Assembly: GCF_002938435.1 (NCBI RefSeq)
Contig: NZ_POQT01000002.1
Coordinates: forward strand, 124,001 to 188,000
From: Blastococcus saxobsidens
Lineage (GTDB): Bacteria > Actinomycetota > Actinomycetes > Mycobacteriales > Geodermatophilaceae
Direction of reading: 5' to 3'
Length of the DNA: 64,000 nt
In this document: in pieces, positions 10,378-23,958 of the stretch
Numbering within the stretch: the first letter of the stretch is position 1
How the letters are laid out: each line of letters begins with the position of its first letter
Program-made: the position numbers and the translations under genes
The notes under the pieces: generated by a model
Told to the model about the DNA's origin: nothing
What the model saw: only the letters and a program-made list of their open reading frames with translations
Database searches by the model: none

Positions 10378-10519
10378 GGGATGGTGCTCCTCTTCTAGGT
10401 CCGTGCGACGGCGGTGTCGCGTTCGGGGTGGCGCTCCGGCCGCGGGAGCGGCCGGTTGGTTCGTCGCCGGCGGTGGCCGGGACGGGTCTCGGGTGTCCGG
10501 CAGGCGGCCGGACGAGTGA

Positions 10520-12211
10520 TCAGCGGCTGATCACCTGGATCGAGTGCCAGCCGCTGGCGCCGTCGGGCTTCGGTCTGGCCCGCTCCTCGGTCTGGGTCTC
10601 GCCGTCGGCGCTGGTGGCCCGGACGGTCACCTCGTGCCGGCCGGGAGCGAAGTCGTAGGGCAGCACCCACTGACGCCACAGGTCGGCGTCGACCTGGGGC
10701 GAGAGGTCGGCCTCGGTCCAGTCCTGGTCGTCGACCCGCACCTCGACGCGCGAGATGCCGCGGGTCTGCGCCCACGCGACGCCGGCGATGGGCCGCCGGC
10801 CGGCCGGGAAGGCCCGCAGCGGCGCAGGGGTGTCGATCCGGGAGAACACCTTGATCGGCGCCTGGGCGGCCCAGTCGCGCTCCACCCAATACGGGTCGAA
10901 GGCGGCGAACGTCGTCGCCTCGATGCGGGTGAGCCACTTGCAGGCCGAGACGTAGCCGTAGAGGCCGGGGATCAGCATGCGGACCGGGAAGCCGTGCTCG
11001 ACCGGCAGCGGCTCCCCGTTCATCCCGAAGGCCAGCATCGCGTCGTCGACCTCGAGGGCGGAGCGCGTGGGGGCACCGATGGTCATGCCGTCGGAGGAGG
11101 TGCACACCAGCTGGTCGCTGCCGTCGCGGACACCGTTCTCGCGGAGGAAGGCGCCCAGGGGCACACCCAGCCAGCGCGCCGTGCCCGCGAGCCGGCCGCC
11201 GACCTCGTTGGAGACGCAGGTGAGCGTGACGTCGCGCTCGATCAGGTCGTCGCGGCCGAACAGGTCGTCGAGCGTGTAGGACCGGGGCGAGTCGAACATG
11301 CCGGTCAGCGTCAGCCGGTAGTCCGACGGGCTGATCTGGGGCACCGTGATCGCGGTGTCGACGCGGTAGAACTCGCGGTTGGGCGTGAACAGCGGGGTGA
11401 GCCCGTCCACGTCGGCTGCGAGGTCGGCACCGGCCGGCAGGGCCGGCGCCGGGGACGCCGGACGCGGCAGGACCAGGTCGCTGCGCTCACCGGCGACGTC
11501 GAAGCGCTGCTGCAGGAGGCGGCCTCCCCCACCGGCGACGGCGGCCACGCCGACGGCGACCCCGCTGCTGAGGAAGAAGCGCCGCCGGTCCATGCCGGCG
11601 CCCTTGCGGTCCCCGGCGCCGAGCGCGTCGCGCAGCCGGCCGGCGAGGCCGTCGCGGTCCACCGCGACGGGCGCGGCGTCCGCGTCGCGGGCTGTCGCAG
11701 GACCGCTGGTGGCCCCGGCGGGAGCTGGGAGCTGCAGCGGTGCGAGCAGCGCGAGCAGCGCGAACGCACCGGCGACGGCGCCGACGAGCGAGGGCAGGCC
11801 GTCCAGGACGCCACCGGCCGGGCGGGTGAGGGCGGCGACGACGCCGACCAGACCGAACAGCGCGATGCCGACGACGCCCAGCCGCCGGTTGCGCAGCCCG
11901 ACCAGCCCGATGACGAGCGCGTACAGGGCGATGACGACCAGCGTGCCGAGGATCAGCACGATCTTGTCGTTCTCGCCGAAGGTGCGGATGGCGAAGCTCT
12001 TGACCGGTTCCGGGGTGAGGGTGATCGCGGCGTCGCCGACGGCCACGACCGGGGAGGATGCCGGTCCCACGAGCGCCGCGACCAGCTCGGCGATCCCGAG
12101 CGCGACCGCCGCGGCCAGCAGGCCCGCCAGCGCGGCGAGCAGCCGGCGGCCGCCGCGGCTCGCGGTGCTGCGCCCGTCCCCGGAGGGGGTCGGTCGCGCC
12201 TGCTCGGTCAT
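10520..12211 (-). CDS. membrane-anchored molybdopterin oxidoreductase (sulfite-oxidase fold)
   Basis: A 563-aa protein. The N-terminal ~165 residues hold about four membrane helices; a twin-Arg-like stretch with a hydrophobic run follows (DRRRFFLSSG, near residue 210); the rest is a sulfite-oxidase/YedY-type Moco domain. TCVSN contains the cysteine expected to bind molybdenum, and the W-GVPLGAFL and PVEHGFPVRMLIPGLYGYVSACKW segments are family hallmarks. A C-terminal Mo-co dimerisation domain completes it. The substrate is not evident. ATG 12211 is chosen; an in-frame ATG at 12226 with AGGGCG before it is an alternative. Probably co-transcribed with the fasciclin gene. Confidence 0.88.
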   Translation of the reverse strand: MTEQARPTPSGDGRSTASRGGRRLLAALAGLLAAAVALGIAELVAALVGPASSPVVAVGDAAITLTPEPVKSFAIRTFGENDKIVLILGTLVVIALYALVIGLVGLRNRRLGVVGIALFGLVGVVAALTRPAGGVLDGLPSLVGAVAGAFALLALLAPLQLPAPAGATSGPATARDADAAPVAVDRDGLAGRLRDALGAGDRKGAGMDRRRFFLSSGVAVGVAAVAGGGGRLLQQRFDVAGERSDLVLPRPASPAPALPAGADLAADVDGLTPLFTPNREFYRVDTAITVPQISPSDYRLTLTGMFDSPRSYTLDDLFGRDDLIERDVTLTCVSNEVGGRLAGTARWLGVPLGAFLRENGVRDGSDQLVCTSSDGMTIGAPTRSALEVDDAMLAFGMNGEPLPVEHGFPVRMLIPGLYGYVSACKWLTRIEATTFAAFDPYWVERDWAAQAPIKVFSRIDTPAPLRAFPAGRRPIAGVAWAQTRGISRVEVRVDDQDWTEADLSPQVDADLWRQWVLPYDFAPGRHEVTVRATSADGETQTEERARPKPDGASGWHSIQVISR

Positions 12212-12327
12212 GGTCACGACTGGCATTCGCGCCCTGGGCGGCATCCGGATTCACCCGGGCGCATTTTCTTCCACCGGGCTCCGCGGCCCGCCTGCCCGGC
12301 GGCGCCCCGGTCTGCCAGGCTGGGCGG

Positions 12328-12783
12328 GTGCCGGCCTCCTCCGCTCCCCGTCCCGTGGGCCCCGGGGCGCTGCCCCAGTCGCCCCCGTCGGTCCGGGTCG
12401 CCATCGCCCTGCTGTCGACGCTCGCCGTCCTGCTGCTGCTCTACGTGACGGTCACCTGGCTGGGGCGCGACGGGCTGATCGAGGCGCTCACCGACTCGGG
12501 GCTCACCCGGGACGAGGCCGAGCGATTCCTGGTCATCAACACCTCCGCCCCGCTGGTCATGGGCCTGCTCTTCGGGGTGTCGGCCTGGGGCGTGGCGAAG
12601 CGGCACTCGTGGGGGCGCTGGGTCGGGGTGGTCGCCGCCGTCGTCCTGGCCGGGCTGGTGAGCACCACGATGCTGACCGCCGGCGGGATCACCGTCGTGT
12701 CGTTGCTGCTGTTCGTGCTCGCCGTGGCGACGGCCGCCAGCCTGCTGTCCCGGACGACGCGGGAGTGGCTGGCGGCCGGCTGA
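12328..12783 (+). CDS. small integral membrane protein, unknown function
   Basis: A 151-aa protein from GTG 12328 with four predicted membrane helices (about 22-44, 74-92, 100-120, 123-142) and a conserved-looking soluble loop EALTDSGLTRDEAERFLVINT between the first two. No family assigned. It ends 9 bp before the stop of the convergent Pro/Gln-rich membrane protein, which has a related four-helix layout, so the two may be distant relatives. Confidence 0.65.
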   Translation: MPASSAPRPVGPGALPQSPPSVRVAIALLSTLAVLLLLYVTVTWLGRDGLIEALTDSGLTRDEAERFLVINTSAPLVMGLLFGVSAWGVAKRHSWGRWVGVVAAVVLAGLVSTTMLTAGGITVVSLLLFVLAVATAASLLSRTTREWLAAG

Positions 12784-12792
12784 GCCCGGACC

Positions 12793-13590
12793 TCAGCCCT
12801 GACCGGTGGCGTACTGCCACTTGCGGTAGCGGTACCAGTCGTTGGAGGGCTTGAGCGCCAGCAGCACGACCCCGGCCAGGGTAAGCAGCACCTGGAACCA
12901 GGTCAGTGCCGTCACGAACGGCAGCGGTCCGCTGGAGACGGCGTTGAGCGGCGCGCTGAGCAGCACCAGCCCGCCGAGCACCCAGAGCACGATCCGGGCC
13001 CAGTTCCGGCCGCGCCAGGCGAACCAGACGAACAACGCCTCGAGCAGCAGCATGAGCACGCCGAAGGCGATGCCGAACTGCAGGGTGAGCTCGGCGAACT
13101 GCTCCACCTCTGCCTGGGTGACGCCGATGCCGCCCTCGGTGGTGGCCTCGGCCAGCGTCCAGTCGAGCATCTCCTCCCAGTTGAGGAGCGTCACGACGGC
13201 GCCCACGGCACTGAGGACCAGCGAAGCCAGGAACGCGCCCACCCCGGCGCGGACGGTCACCGGGCGCTCCATCGGCTTCGGGGCCTCGGCTCCCCAGCCG
13301 GGCGCGCCCGAGGGCGCGCTGGGGAACGCGTAGGGGTTCTGGCCGTGGGGCTGCTGGCCGTAGGGGTTCTGGCCGTGGGGCTGCTGGCCGTAGGGGTTCT
13401 GCGCGGGCGGCTGCTGCCCGGGGGGCGCCCAGCCGTACGGCGGCTGCCCCGGCTGCTGGGGACCGGGCTGCTGCTGGCCGGGCTGCTGACCCTGCGGAGC
13501 CGGGGGCCAGGCCGGCGGCTGACCGCCCGGCTGCCCGCCGTGCGGCTGCCCCTGCTGCTGCCCGTGCTGGTCGTCCTGACCCGCCGTCAT
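12793..13590 (-). CDS. membrane protein with Pro/Gln/Gly-rich cytosolic N-terminus
   Basis: A 265-aa protein. Residues 1-100 are low complexity (GQQPGQQQPG, NPYGQQPHGQ repeats) and probably disordered; four membrane helices follow (around 108-130, 165-185, 195-215, 228-248), and the C-terminus is basic/aromatic (NDWYRYRKWQYATGQG). GGAGG precedes the ATG at 13590; an in-frame ATG at 13605 is possible. Such Pro-rich N-termini before a few helices are common in actinobacterial membrane proteins of unknown role. Confidence 0.75.
   Translation of the reverse strand: MTAGQDDQHGQQQGQPHGGQPGGQPPAWPPAPQGQQPGQQQPGPQQPGQPPYGWAPPGQQPPAQNPYGQQPHGQNPYGQQPHGQNPYAFPSAPSGAPGWGAEAPKPMERPVTVRAGVGAFLASLVLSAVGAVVTLLNWEEMLDWTLAEATTEGGIGVTQAEVEQFAELTLQFGIAFGVLMLLLEALFVWFAWRGRNWARIVLWVLGGLVLLSAPLNAVSSGPLPFVTALTWFQVLLTLAGVVLLALKPSNDWYRYRKWQYATGQG
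13329..13404. repeat. 30-bp tandem repeat inside the Pro/Gln-rich gene
   Basis: A unit beginning TAGGGGTTCTGGCCGTGGGG occurs twice in full at a 30-bp period and once partially. It encodes the NPYGQQPHGQ decapeptide, so copy number can change in frame. Confidence 0.75.
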
Positions 13591-13678
13591 CCCGCCTCCG
13601 CTCATCGGTCCGTCGCCGCGATCATGGCGGACCGGACCGACGCGAGCGAGCAGGGCGCGCAACGCCACCTCATCGGGC

Positions 13679-13719
13679 GGCGCGCCCTGCCGGTCCGTCG
13701 CGCGCCGGCAGGGCGCGCC
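13679..13719 (-). terminator. strong stem-loop terminator after clpB
   Basis: Perfect 15-bp arms GGCGCGCCCTGCCGG / CCGGCAGGGCGCGCC with an 11-nt loop, 6 bp beyond the clpB stop. Confidence 0.85.
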
Positions 13720-13725
13720 TCCGGC

Positions 13726-16308
<2,583 letters not shown>

Positions 16309-16390
16309 GCTCGGACGCACGTCCTTTCGTCTGTTCCGGTGCGCCGTCCGGCCGTGGTCGGCGCGGTTCGGACGGTCCAACGACGGTCGG

Positions 16391-16411
16391 GTTGAGTCTG
16401 TTCCGCTCAAC
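16391..16411. promoter_or_regulatory. HAIR operator (HspR site) upstream of clpB
   Basis: GTTGAGT-N7-GCTCAAC, differing from the HAIR consensus CTTGAGT-N7-ACTCAAG only at the outermost base of the left half and at the first and last bases of the right half. It lies between clpB (leftward) and ohrR (rightward). Confidence 0.8.
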
Positions 16412-16530
16412 CCTGCCGGCCCCGCCCGGATCCGCCCAGGGGCGCACCACCCTGCCGCATCCGACCCCACCGGGCGAGAAAGAGGCCCACCTGTCCCGGC
16501 GTGGGGCGCAACTCCCCCTAGACTGCGGGT

Positions 16531-16983
16531 ATGACCGCACTGCCGGCGCCGAGCGTGGCGCTCGACGACCAGCTGTGCTTCGCCCTGTACGCCGCCTCCC
16601 GCGCCGTGACGGCGCGATACCGGCCGATGCTCGACGCCATCGGGCTCACCTACCCGCAGTACCTGGTCATGCTGCTGCTCTGGGAGTCCGACAACCAGAC
16701 CGTCGGGCAGCTCGGCAACCGGCTGGCGCTCGACAGCGGCACGCTGTCCCCGCTGCTCAAGCGGCTGACGGCGGCCGGCCTGGTCACGCGTCACCGGCGG
16801 GTCGAGGACGAGCGCTCGGTCTCCATCGCCCTCACCGACGCCGGCCGCGCGCTCCAGCGGAAGGCGATCGCCGTCAACGAAGAGATGATCGGCGCCATCG
16901 GCTTCGACGCCCGGGAGTTCGACGACCTCAAGAGCCGGCTGCGACTGCTCACCGAGCGCGTGAACGGCACCGCGCAGGCCTGA
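16531..16983 (+). CDS. ohrR: organic-hydroperoxide-sensing MarR regulator OhrR
   Basis: A 150-aa winged-helix repressor. The N-terminal [11 protein letters not shown] carries the reactive cysteine (Cys16) that defines OhrR, followed by the recognition helix [15 protein letters not shown] and wing [14 protein letters not shown]. Oxidation of the cysteine by organic peroxide releases DNA. The gene is divergent from clpB and 107 bp upstream of the OsmC-family gene, its likely target. It could be co-affected by HspR because the HAIR site lies in the shared intergenic region. Confidence 0.9.
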   Translation: MTALPAPSVALDDQLCFALYAASRAVTARYRPMLDAIGLTYPQYLVMLLLWESDNQTVGQLGNRLALDSGTLSPLLKRLTAAGLVTRHRRVEDERSVSIALTDAGRALQRKAIAVNEEMIGAIGFDAREFDDLKSRLRLLTERVNGTAQA

Positions 16984-17090
16984 TCGGCGACATCCGCCGA
17001 TCCGGACGGTAGTGCGCAACCCTTCCGGGTAGGAGCTGCCCACAGGCCCCGCCCGAACAGGGGGGCGGGCCACGGTCCGGAAGAGGCAAC

Positions 17091-17528
17091 ATGCCCACTC
17101 GCAGCGCCCGCACGGCTTGGAACGGCACCCTCCAGGAGGGTTCCGGACAGGTCGAGCTCTCCAGCTCCAAGGTCGGCACCTACGAGGTGTCCTTCCCCAA
17201 GCGCGCCGCCGACGAGGCCGGGGGCACGACCAGCCCCGAGGAACTGATCGCGGCGGCCCACTCGGCCTGCTTCGCGATGGCGCTGTCCAGCGAGATCGGC
17301 AAGGCCGGCGGCACCCCGCAGACGCTGGAGGTCTCCGCCGACGTCACGCTCGGCCAGCAGGACGGGGCACCGACGATCACGGGGATCAAGCTGACCGTCC
17401 GCGGCGAGGTCGAGGGCCTGGACGCCGACGGCTTCCAGGAGGCGGCCCAGAAGGCGAAGACCGGCTGCCCGGTGAGCAAGGCGCTGACCGGTACCGAGAT
17501 CACCCTGGACGCGTCGCTGGAACAGTGA
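17091..17528 (+). CDS. osmC: OsmC/Ohr-family peroxiredoxin
   Basis: A 145-aa thiol peroxidase that reduces organic hydroperoxides. The two redox cysteines are Cys60 in HSACFAMAL and Cys126 in [10 protein letters not shown]. The N-terminus ([15 protein letters not shown]) and [12 protein letters not shown] match the OsmC subfamily better than Ohr. Homology starts at the ATG. It follows ohrR and ends at a strong hairpin, so it is a single-gene unit likely controlled by OhrR. Confidence 0.9.
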   Translation: MPTRSARTAWNGTLQEGSGQVELSSSKVGTYEVSFPKRAADEAGGTTSPEELIAAAHSACFAMALSSEIGKAGGTPQTLEVSADVTLGQQDGAPTITGIKLTVRGEVEGLDADGFQEAAQKAKTGCPVSKALTGTEITLDASLEQ

Positions 17529-17550
17529 CACCCGGCCGGTGACACGACGG

Positions 17551-17582
17551 TGCGGCCCGTCCCCAGGCGGGGACGGGCCGCA
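17551..17582 (+). terminator. stem-loop terminator after osmC
   Basis: Perfect 14-bp arms TGCGGCCCGTCCCC / GGGGACGGGCCGCA with a 4-nt loop, 22 bp past the stop. Confidence 0.85.
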
Positions 17583-17687
17583 ACCGGTCCAGAGGTGCCG
17601 GATCAGCGGACGCCGCCCCGCCGCCCGCCCCATCACGTCGCCGTCCCGGACGTCGTCACCCACGGCTCCCGGCGCACGTGTGCGCGG

Positions 17688-18197
17688 TCACGCCTGCTCG
17701 GGAACCCCGGCCTCCTTGCCCTCGGTCTCCCTGCGCTCGGTCTCACGGGCCTCGCCGAGCCGGTTGAGCCGGTCCAGCAACCCGGCCAGCGTCGCGACGT
17801 CGTCCGTCGGCCAGCCGGAGAGGTCGGACTCCCACCGGGCCCGCCGGGCGTCCCGGATCCGGTTCAGCCGGGCCGCGCCCTCGTGCGACGGCGTCAGCAC
17901 CTGCGCCCGGCCGTCCTCGGGATCGGCCGCGCGGTCGACCAGCCCGAGCTCCACGAGGCTGGAGACCTGCCTGCTGACCGTGCTCTTGTCCAGGCCGAGC
18001 CGGACCACCAGGTCGCTGGCCCGCAACGGACCGGCGTCCTGGAGGAGGGCCAGCAGCCCGTACGCCGCCCCGTCGAGGTCGGGGTGCAGCTCGCGCGCCA
18101 GCCGGGTGGAGATGGCGCGGGAGCGACGCAGGAGCAGGCCGATCTCCCGCTCCAGGGCGACGTATGCCTCGTGCGCGTCCATCGGGGGAGCATTCAC
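17688..18197 (-). CDS. MarR-family transcriptional regulator
   Basis: A 169-aa winged-helix protein. The DNA-binding domain runs LDGAAYGLLALLQDAGPLRASDLVVRLGLDKSTVSRQVSSLVELGLVDR, and the C-terminus is charged (ETERRETEGKEAG). GTG 18197 overlaps the stop of hspR (GTGA), which favours it over the in-frame ATG at 18182. It is the last gene of the dnaK operon, an unusual place for a MarR protein; ligand and targets are unknown. Confidence 0.82.
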   Translation of the reverse strand: MNAPPMDAHEAYVALEREIGLLLRRSRAISTRLARELHPDLDGAAYGLLALLQDAGPLRASDLVVRLGLDKSTVSRQVSSLVELGLVDRAADPEDGRAQVLTPSHEGAARLNRIRDARRARWESDLSGWPTDDVATLAGLLDRLNRLGEARETERRETEGKEAGVPEQA

Positions 18198-18646
18198 CGC
18201 CCGGCGCCCGGACGCCAGACCACGAGCGCGGAGCTCGGCCGCCGCTGCGGCACCAGGTCGGCGCGGTACGTGGCCGACACCGCGGCCTCCGCGGCGATCC
18301 GGCGGCTCTCGGAGTGCTGCAGTTCCTCGAGCAGCTCGTGCACCCGCGCCTGGAGCGCCGCCACCTGCGACTCCAGCTCGATGATCCGCTTGATCCCGGC
18401 CAGGTTGACGCCGTCCTCCTGGGAGAGGCGCTGGACCTCCCGCAGCAGCGCGACGTCCCGCGGGCTGTACCGGCGGCCCCCGCCGGCCGTGCGGCCGGGG
18501 CTGACCAGCCCGAGCCGGTCGTACTGGCGCAGCGTCTGCGCGTGCATGCCGGCCAGCTCGGCCGCCACCGAGATCACGAACACCGGGGCGTCCTCGGCGA
18601 CGGCGCGGCCCGCGTCGGCGGCGGGACCCCCGGGGAACGCGGTCAT
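18194..18646 (-). CDS. hspR: heat-shock repressor HspR (MerR family)
   Basis: A 150-aa autoregulatory repressor that binds HAIR sites with DnaK as co-repressor. The MerR helix-turn-helix [31 protein letters not shown] (from residue 23) and the wing [20 protein letters not shown] are followed by a coiled coil. The ATG overlaps the dnaJ stop (ATGA), completing the dnaK-grpE-dnaJ-hspR operon; HAIR-like sites precede dnaK and clpB. Confidence 0.95.
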   Translation of the reverse strand: MTAFPGGPAADAGRAVAEDAPVFVISVAAELAGMHAQTLRQYDRLGLVSPGRTAGGGRRYSPRDVALLREVQRLSQEDGVNLAGIKRIIELESQVAALQARVHELLEELQHSESRRIAAEAAVSATYRADLVPQRRPSSALVVWRPGAGR

Positions 18647-19857
18647 GCCTCACCCCCGGGGCGCACCGCCGCGGTGATCTGCGGACGCGGGTCCTCGTCC
18701 ATCTCCTCGGCCAGCGTCTCGATGACCTTGCGCTGAGCCGGCGTCAGCCGCACCGGTACGGCGATCTCGACGGTGACGAGGAGGTCACCGGCGCGCCCCT
18801 TGCCGGGTACACCCCGCCCGCGCACCCGCAGGGTGCGGCCGCTGGCGGTCCCGGCCGGGACCTTGAGCGACACCGTCCCGTCGAGCGTCGGCACGGTGAG
18901 CGTGGTGCCCAGCGCAGCCTCGGCGAAGGTGATGGGCACCGTCAGCGTCAGGTCGTCGCCCTTGCGCCCGAGCAGCGGGTGTTCGGCGACGTGGACGACG
19001 ACGAACAGGTCGCCCGCCGGCCCGCCGCGCCGTCCGGGAGCCCCCTTGCCGGACAGCCGGATCCGTTGCCCGTCCTTCACCCCGGCGGGGATGCGGACGG
19101 TGATCGTGCGGGTCTGGCTGGTGATGCCGCTGCCCGAGCACGTCGGGCACGGGTCGTCCACGACCTGACCGCTGCCGCGGCAGTTGCGGCACGGCTCGGA
19201 GAACGCGAACGCCCCCTGGCTGCGGCTGGTGACCCCGGCGCCGGAGCACACCGGGCAGGTGTGCGGGCTGGTGCCGGGCCTCGCACCGCTGCCCGAGCAC
19301 GTCGGGCAGCTGCCCGGGCTCTGCATGCGCAGCGGCACGGTCACGCCGAGGACGGCCTCCTCGAAGGAGAGCGTCGCCTCGGTCTCGACGTCCTGACCGC
19401 GCGCCGGTCCGGACGCCGCCTGGCTGCGGGCCCGCGCACCGCCGGCCGCGCCACCGAACAGCCCGCCGAGGATGTCGCCGAGCCCCCCGGCGCCCGGACC
19501 GGCACCTCCCGCACGGGCTCCCCCGGCTCCGCCGAACAGGTCGCCGAAGTCGAAGGTCTGCCCGCCGCCGGGGAACCCTCCCCCGCCCGGGAACCCGGCG
19601 CGGGCTCCCGCGCCGCCGGCCCCGAACAACCGCCGCGCCTCGTCGTACTCACCGCGCCGCCTGGGATCGGAGAGCACGTCGTAGGCCTCGGAGACCTCCT
19701 TGAAGCGGGCTTCCGCCTCGGCGTTGTTCGGGTTCTTGTCCGGGTGCAGGTCCCGGGCGAGCTGCCGGTAGGCCTTCTTGATGGCGGCCGCGTCGGCGTC
19801 CTGAGGGACGCCGAGCGCGCCGTAGTAGTCCTTCTCGATGAAGTCACGGGTGCTCAT
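18643..19857 (-). CDS. dnaJ: co-chaperone DnaJ
   Basis: A 404-aa type I Hsp40. The J domain (residues 10-75) has HPD (LHPDKNP), then a Gly/Phe-rich linker ([14 protein letters not shown]), four CxxCxGxG zinc repeats ([32 protein letters not shown]) and the substrate-binding C-terminal domains. It delivers unfolded proteins to DnaK and stimulates ATP hydrolysis. Third gene of the dnaK operon. Confidence 0.96.
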   Translation of the reverse strand: MSTRDFIEKDYYGALGVPQDADAAAIKKAYRQLARDLHPDKNPNNAEAEARFKEVSEAYDVLSDPRRRGEYDEARRLFGAGGAGARAGFPGGGGFPGGGQTFDFGDLFGGAGGARAGGAGPGAGGLGDILGGLFGGAAGGARARSQAASGPARGQDVETEATLSFEEAVLGVTVPLRMQSPGSCPTCSGSGARPGTSPHTCPVCSGAGVTSRSQGAFAFSEPCRNCRGSGQVVDDPCPTCSGSGITSQTRTITVRIPAGVKDGQRIRLSGKGAPGRRGGPAGDLFVVVHVAEHPLLGRKGDDLTLTVPITFAEAALGTTLTVPTLDGTVSLKVPAGTASGRTLRVRGRGVPGKGRAGDLLVTVEIAVPVRLTPAQRKVIETLAEEMDEDPRPQITAAVRPGGEA

Positions 19858-19916
19858 CGACCCACCTCCAGTGTGGAACCGGAAGCCTCCGGCAGGTTCA
19901 TCCGGCCCTCTCGCGC

Positions 19917-20605
19917 TCAGTCGGTGGCCGGGGCGCCGGCCTCGTCGCCGGTCGCCGGTGCGGCCGCGGGATCGACTGCCGGCGGAACCGGGTTCTCCGG
20001 CTCGGTCACCGCGACCATCGCCGTCCGAAGCACGCGGTCACCGCGGCGGAAACCCTGCCGCAGCACCGTCGTGGCGGTCGGCACCTGCACCTCGGCCGAC
20101 GTGTCGTGCATGACGGCCTCGTGCAGCGCCGGGTCGAACTCGTCGCCGGCCTTGCCGAACGCCTCCACCCCGAGGCCGTCGAGCAGCCCGAGGATGCGGT
20201 CGGCGACGACCTTGAAGGCGCCGGTGAGGTCGCCGTGGTCCCGGGCCCGCTCCACGTCGTCGACGATCGGGAACAGCTGGGCGGCGAACCGCTCGGCCGC
20301 CTGGTCCACGACCAGCGACCGGTCGCGGTCGACCCGCCTCCGGTAGTTGGCGTACTCGGCCGTGACCCGCTGCAGGTCCTCGGTGCGCTCGGCCAGCTGC
20401 TGGGTCAGGTCGCCGCCGTCCCCGGCCGCGGCCTGCGGCTGCTCGGCGACCGGCGTCTCGTGCTCGCTCATGTGCTCCCCTGGGAGATCGGTACCGGGCC
20501 GGACGCCGGCCGGCTGCTCGCCGGCCGGCGTCCGTACTGCACCAGTGGTGGGGTCGATCCGCCGCTTGTCACGGATGACGACCCGCGGCTGCTCGTCCCC
20601 GGGAC

Positions 20606-20609
<4 letters not shown>
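19917..20609 (-). CDS. grpE: nucleotide exchange factor GrpE
   Basis: A 230-aa dimeric exchange factor for DnaK. The actinobacterial N-terminus [17 protein letters not shown] is present, so the start at 20609, overlapping the dnaK stop (ATGA), is right rather than the later ATG. A long coiled coil ([23 protein letters not shown]) leads into the beta domain ([30 protein letters not shown]). The C-terminus is an Ala/Pro/Glu tail. Confidence 0.95.
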
Positions 20610-22468
<1,859 letters not shown>

Positions 22469-22531
22469 GGAGATGGCCTCTCTTCCGTGTGCCATGGTGG
22501 TTCTGGTCCGTGTGGGGAGCCGGTGTCCGCC

Positions 22532-22552
22532 CTTGCGCGGGGGCCACTCAAC
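22532..22552. promoter_or_regulatory. HAIR-like operator upstream of dnaK
   Basis: CTTGCGC-N7-ACTCAAC: the right half matches the HAIR consensus (ACTCAAG) in six of seven bases, the left half keeps CTTG, and the 7-base spacing is exact. Location directly upstream of dnaK supports HspR binding. Confidence 0.65.
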
Positions 22553-22770
22553 TTTCCTGCCCACCCTAACGGCAGGGGTGCGCGCCGTGTTCCGGGCCCC
22601 GGACATTTCCCCACGGTCCCCCGAGACGTCGTCCCCGAAGCCGCCCGATCGTCGCGAGAGCCACCGCACGGCGCGGCTCCGGCGACCGCCGGGCGGCTCC
22701 CGGACCCGCTCGGTCCACAGCCGCCCGGCGGGAGGCGGCCCGTCTCCCGGGAGCGCCCCAGAATGTCGCG

Positions 22771-23771
22771 GTACACCCTGTCCTACGCGCCGTTGCCGAG
22801 CGCCGGTACGGCGTCTTCACCGCGACCGAGGCCCTCGCGGCCGGCTACGGGCACCCGGAGATCCGCCACCTGTGCAATTCGGGCCGATGGGTGCGGCTGC
22901 GCCAGGGCGTCTACATCGCCGCGGAGGACCTCCACCGCGCGGACGCCGGTGGTCGCCGGCACGACGTGGACTGCCTGGCCGTCCTCCTGTTCCTCGGTCG
23001 GCCGAGGACGACGGTCAGCCACGGCTCGGCCGCACGACTGTGGGACCTGCCCATCCCATCCGGCCCGACCAGCCCGCACCGGTTGACCGATCCCGACCGC
23101 TGGCGGCGCGGCAAGGACTTCCTCATGTCCCGTGCCCCCCTGGCGGTCGGCGACGTCTGGAAGGCGGGCCCGGTTCGTGTCACCTCCGCAGTGCGCACCC
23201 TGGTCGACTGCGCCCGCGGGAGTGGCCGCTGGAGGACGCCGTCGTGGCGATGGACGCCGCCTTGCTGGCGGGGCGGCTGACGGCGGACGAGCTGACCGCC
23301 GCCGCGGCCGCGGTCCAGCGCTGGCCCGGGGCGCCGCGGGCCGTCCGCGCCGCCGGCCTCGCGGACGGTCGGGCGGAGTCCCCGCTCGAGACCCGGGGGC
23401 GTCTGCGCATGGTCGGGTCCGGGTTCGCGCCGACCGACCTGCAGGTGGAGATCCGGGCCGGCGGGCGGCTGGTCGCCGTCGTGGACGCCTGGTTCGACGA
23501 CTCGGCCGTCGCGGTGGAGTTCGACGGGCGGGTGAAGTACAGCCAGCCGTGGCGGGACCGCACGCCCGAGCGGGTGCTCTGGGAGGAGAAGCGGCGCGAG
23601 GACGAACTGCGCTCCCTCGACATCCGTGTGGTCCGGGTCGCCGACGCGGACCTGGGGGCGCGCTGGCCGGCTCTCGAGCGCCGACTGGACGGCCTGCTGG
23701 CCACGCCCGGCCCGTCCCGGCCGCGGTTCACCGCGACGCGGCGAGCAGCCGGCGTCCAGCGCACGGGCTGA
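22771..23771 (+). pseudogene. decayed DUF559-type protein gene (AbiEi-like winged helix plus Vsr-like domain)
   Basis: Reading frame +1 encodes the N-terminal part ([59 protein letters not shown]). The C-terminal part (EWPLEDAVVAMDAALLAG, VAVEFDGRVKY, LWEEKRREDELRSLDIRVVRV) lies in another frame from about 23215 on. Deleting two bases at GCCCGCGGGAG (about 23211-23221) would restore VDCAREWPLEDAV. No ATG, GTG or TTG precedes the N-terminal homology in frame; the first is GTG 22891, which would cut off about 40 residues. Both defects together point to a pseudogene. Intact relatives are common in actinobacteria, with a Vsr-like domain of unproven activity. Confidence 0.75.
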
Positions 23772-23958
23772 CCGGAGCCATCGCATCGCCGCGAGAGCCG
23801 GCGCCGGCGCCGGCTTCGGCGACGACCGGGTGGCTCTCGTGCCGGATGTCGACGGCGGAAGGGCGACTCGGGTTACCCGGCAGTAGCACCAGGCCGGGGC
23901 AGCTATCGTGCGACGCAGTGCGGGCAGCGGTACGCGCCTGCGGGGAAGAGGGAGATCC

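Noticed and set aside
23792-23839. CGAGAGCC / GGCTCTCG hairpin after the DUF559 pseudogene.
   Set aside because: Eight-bp arms with a loop of more than 30 nt are weak; not reported as a terminator.
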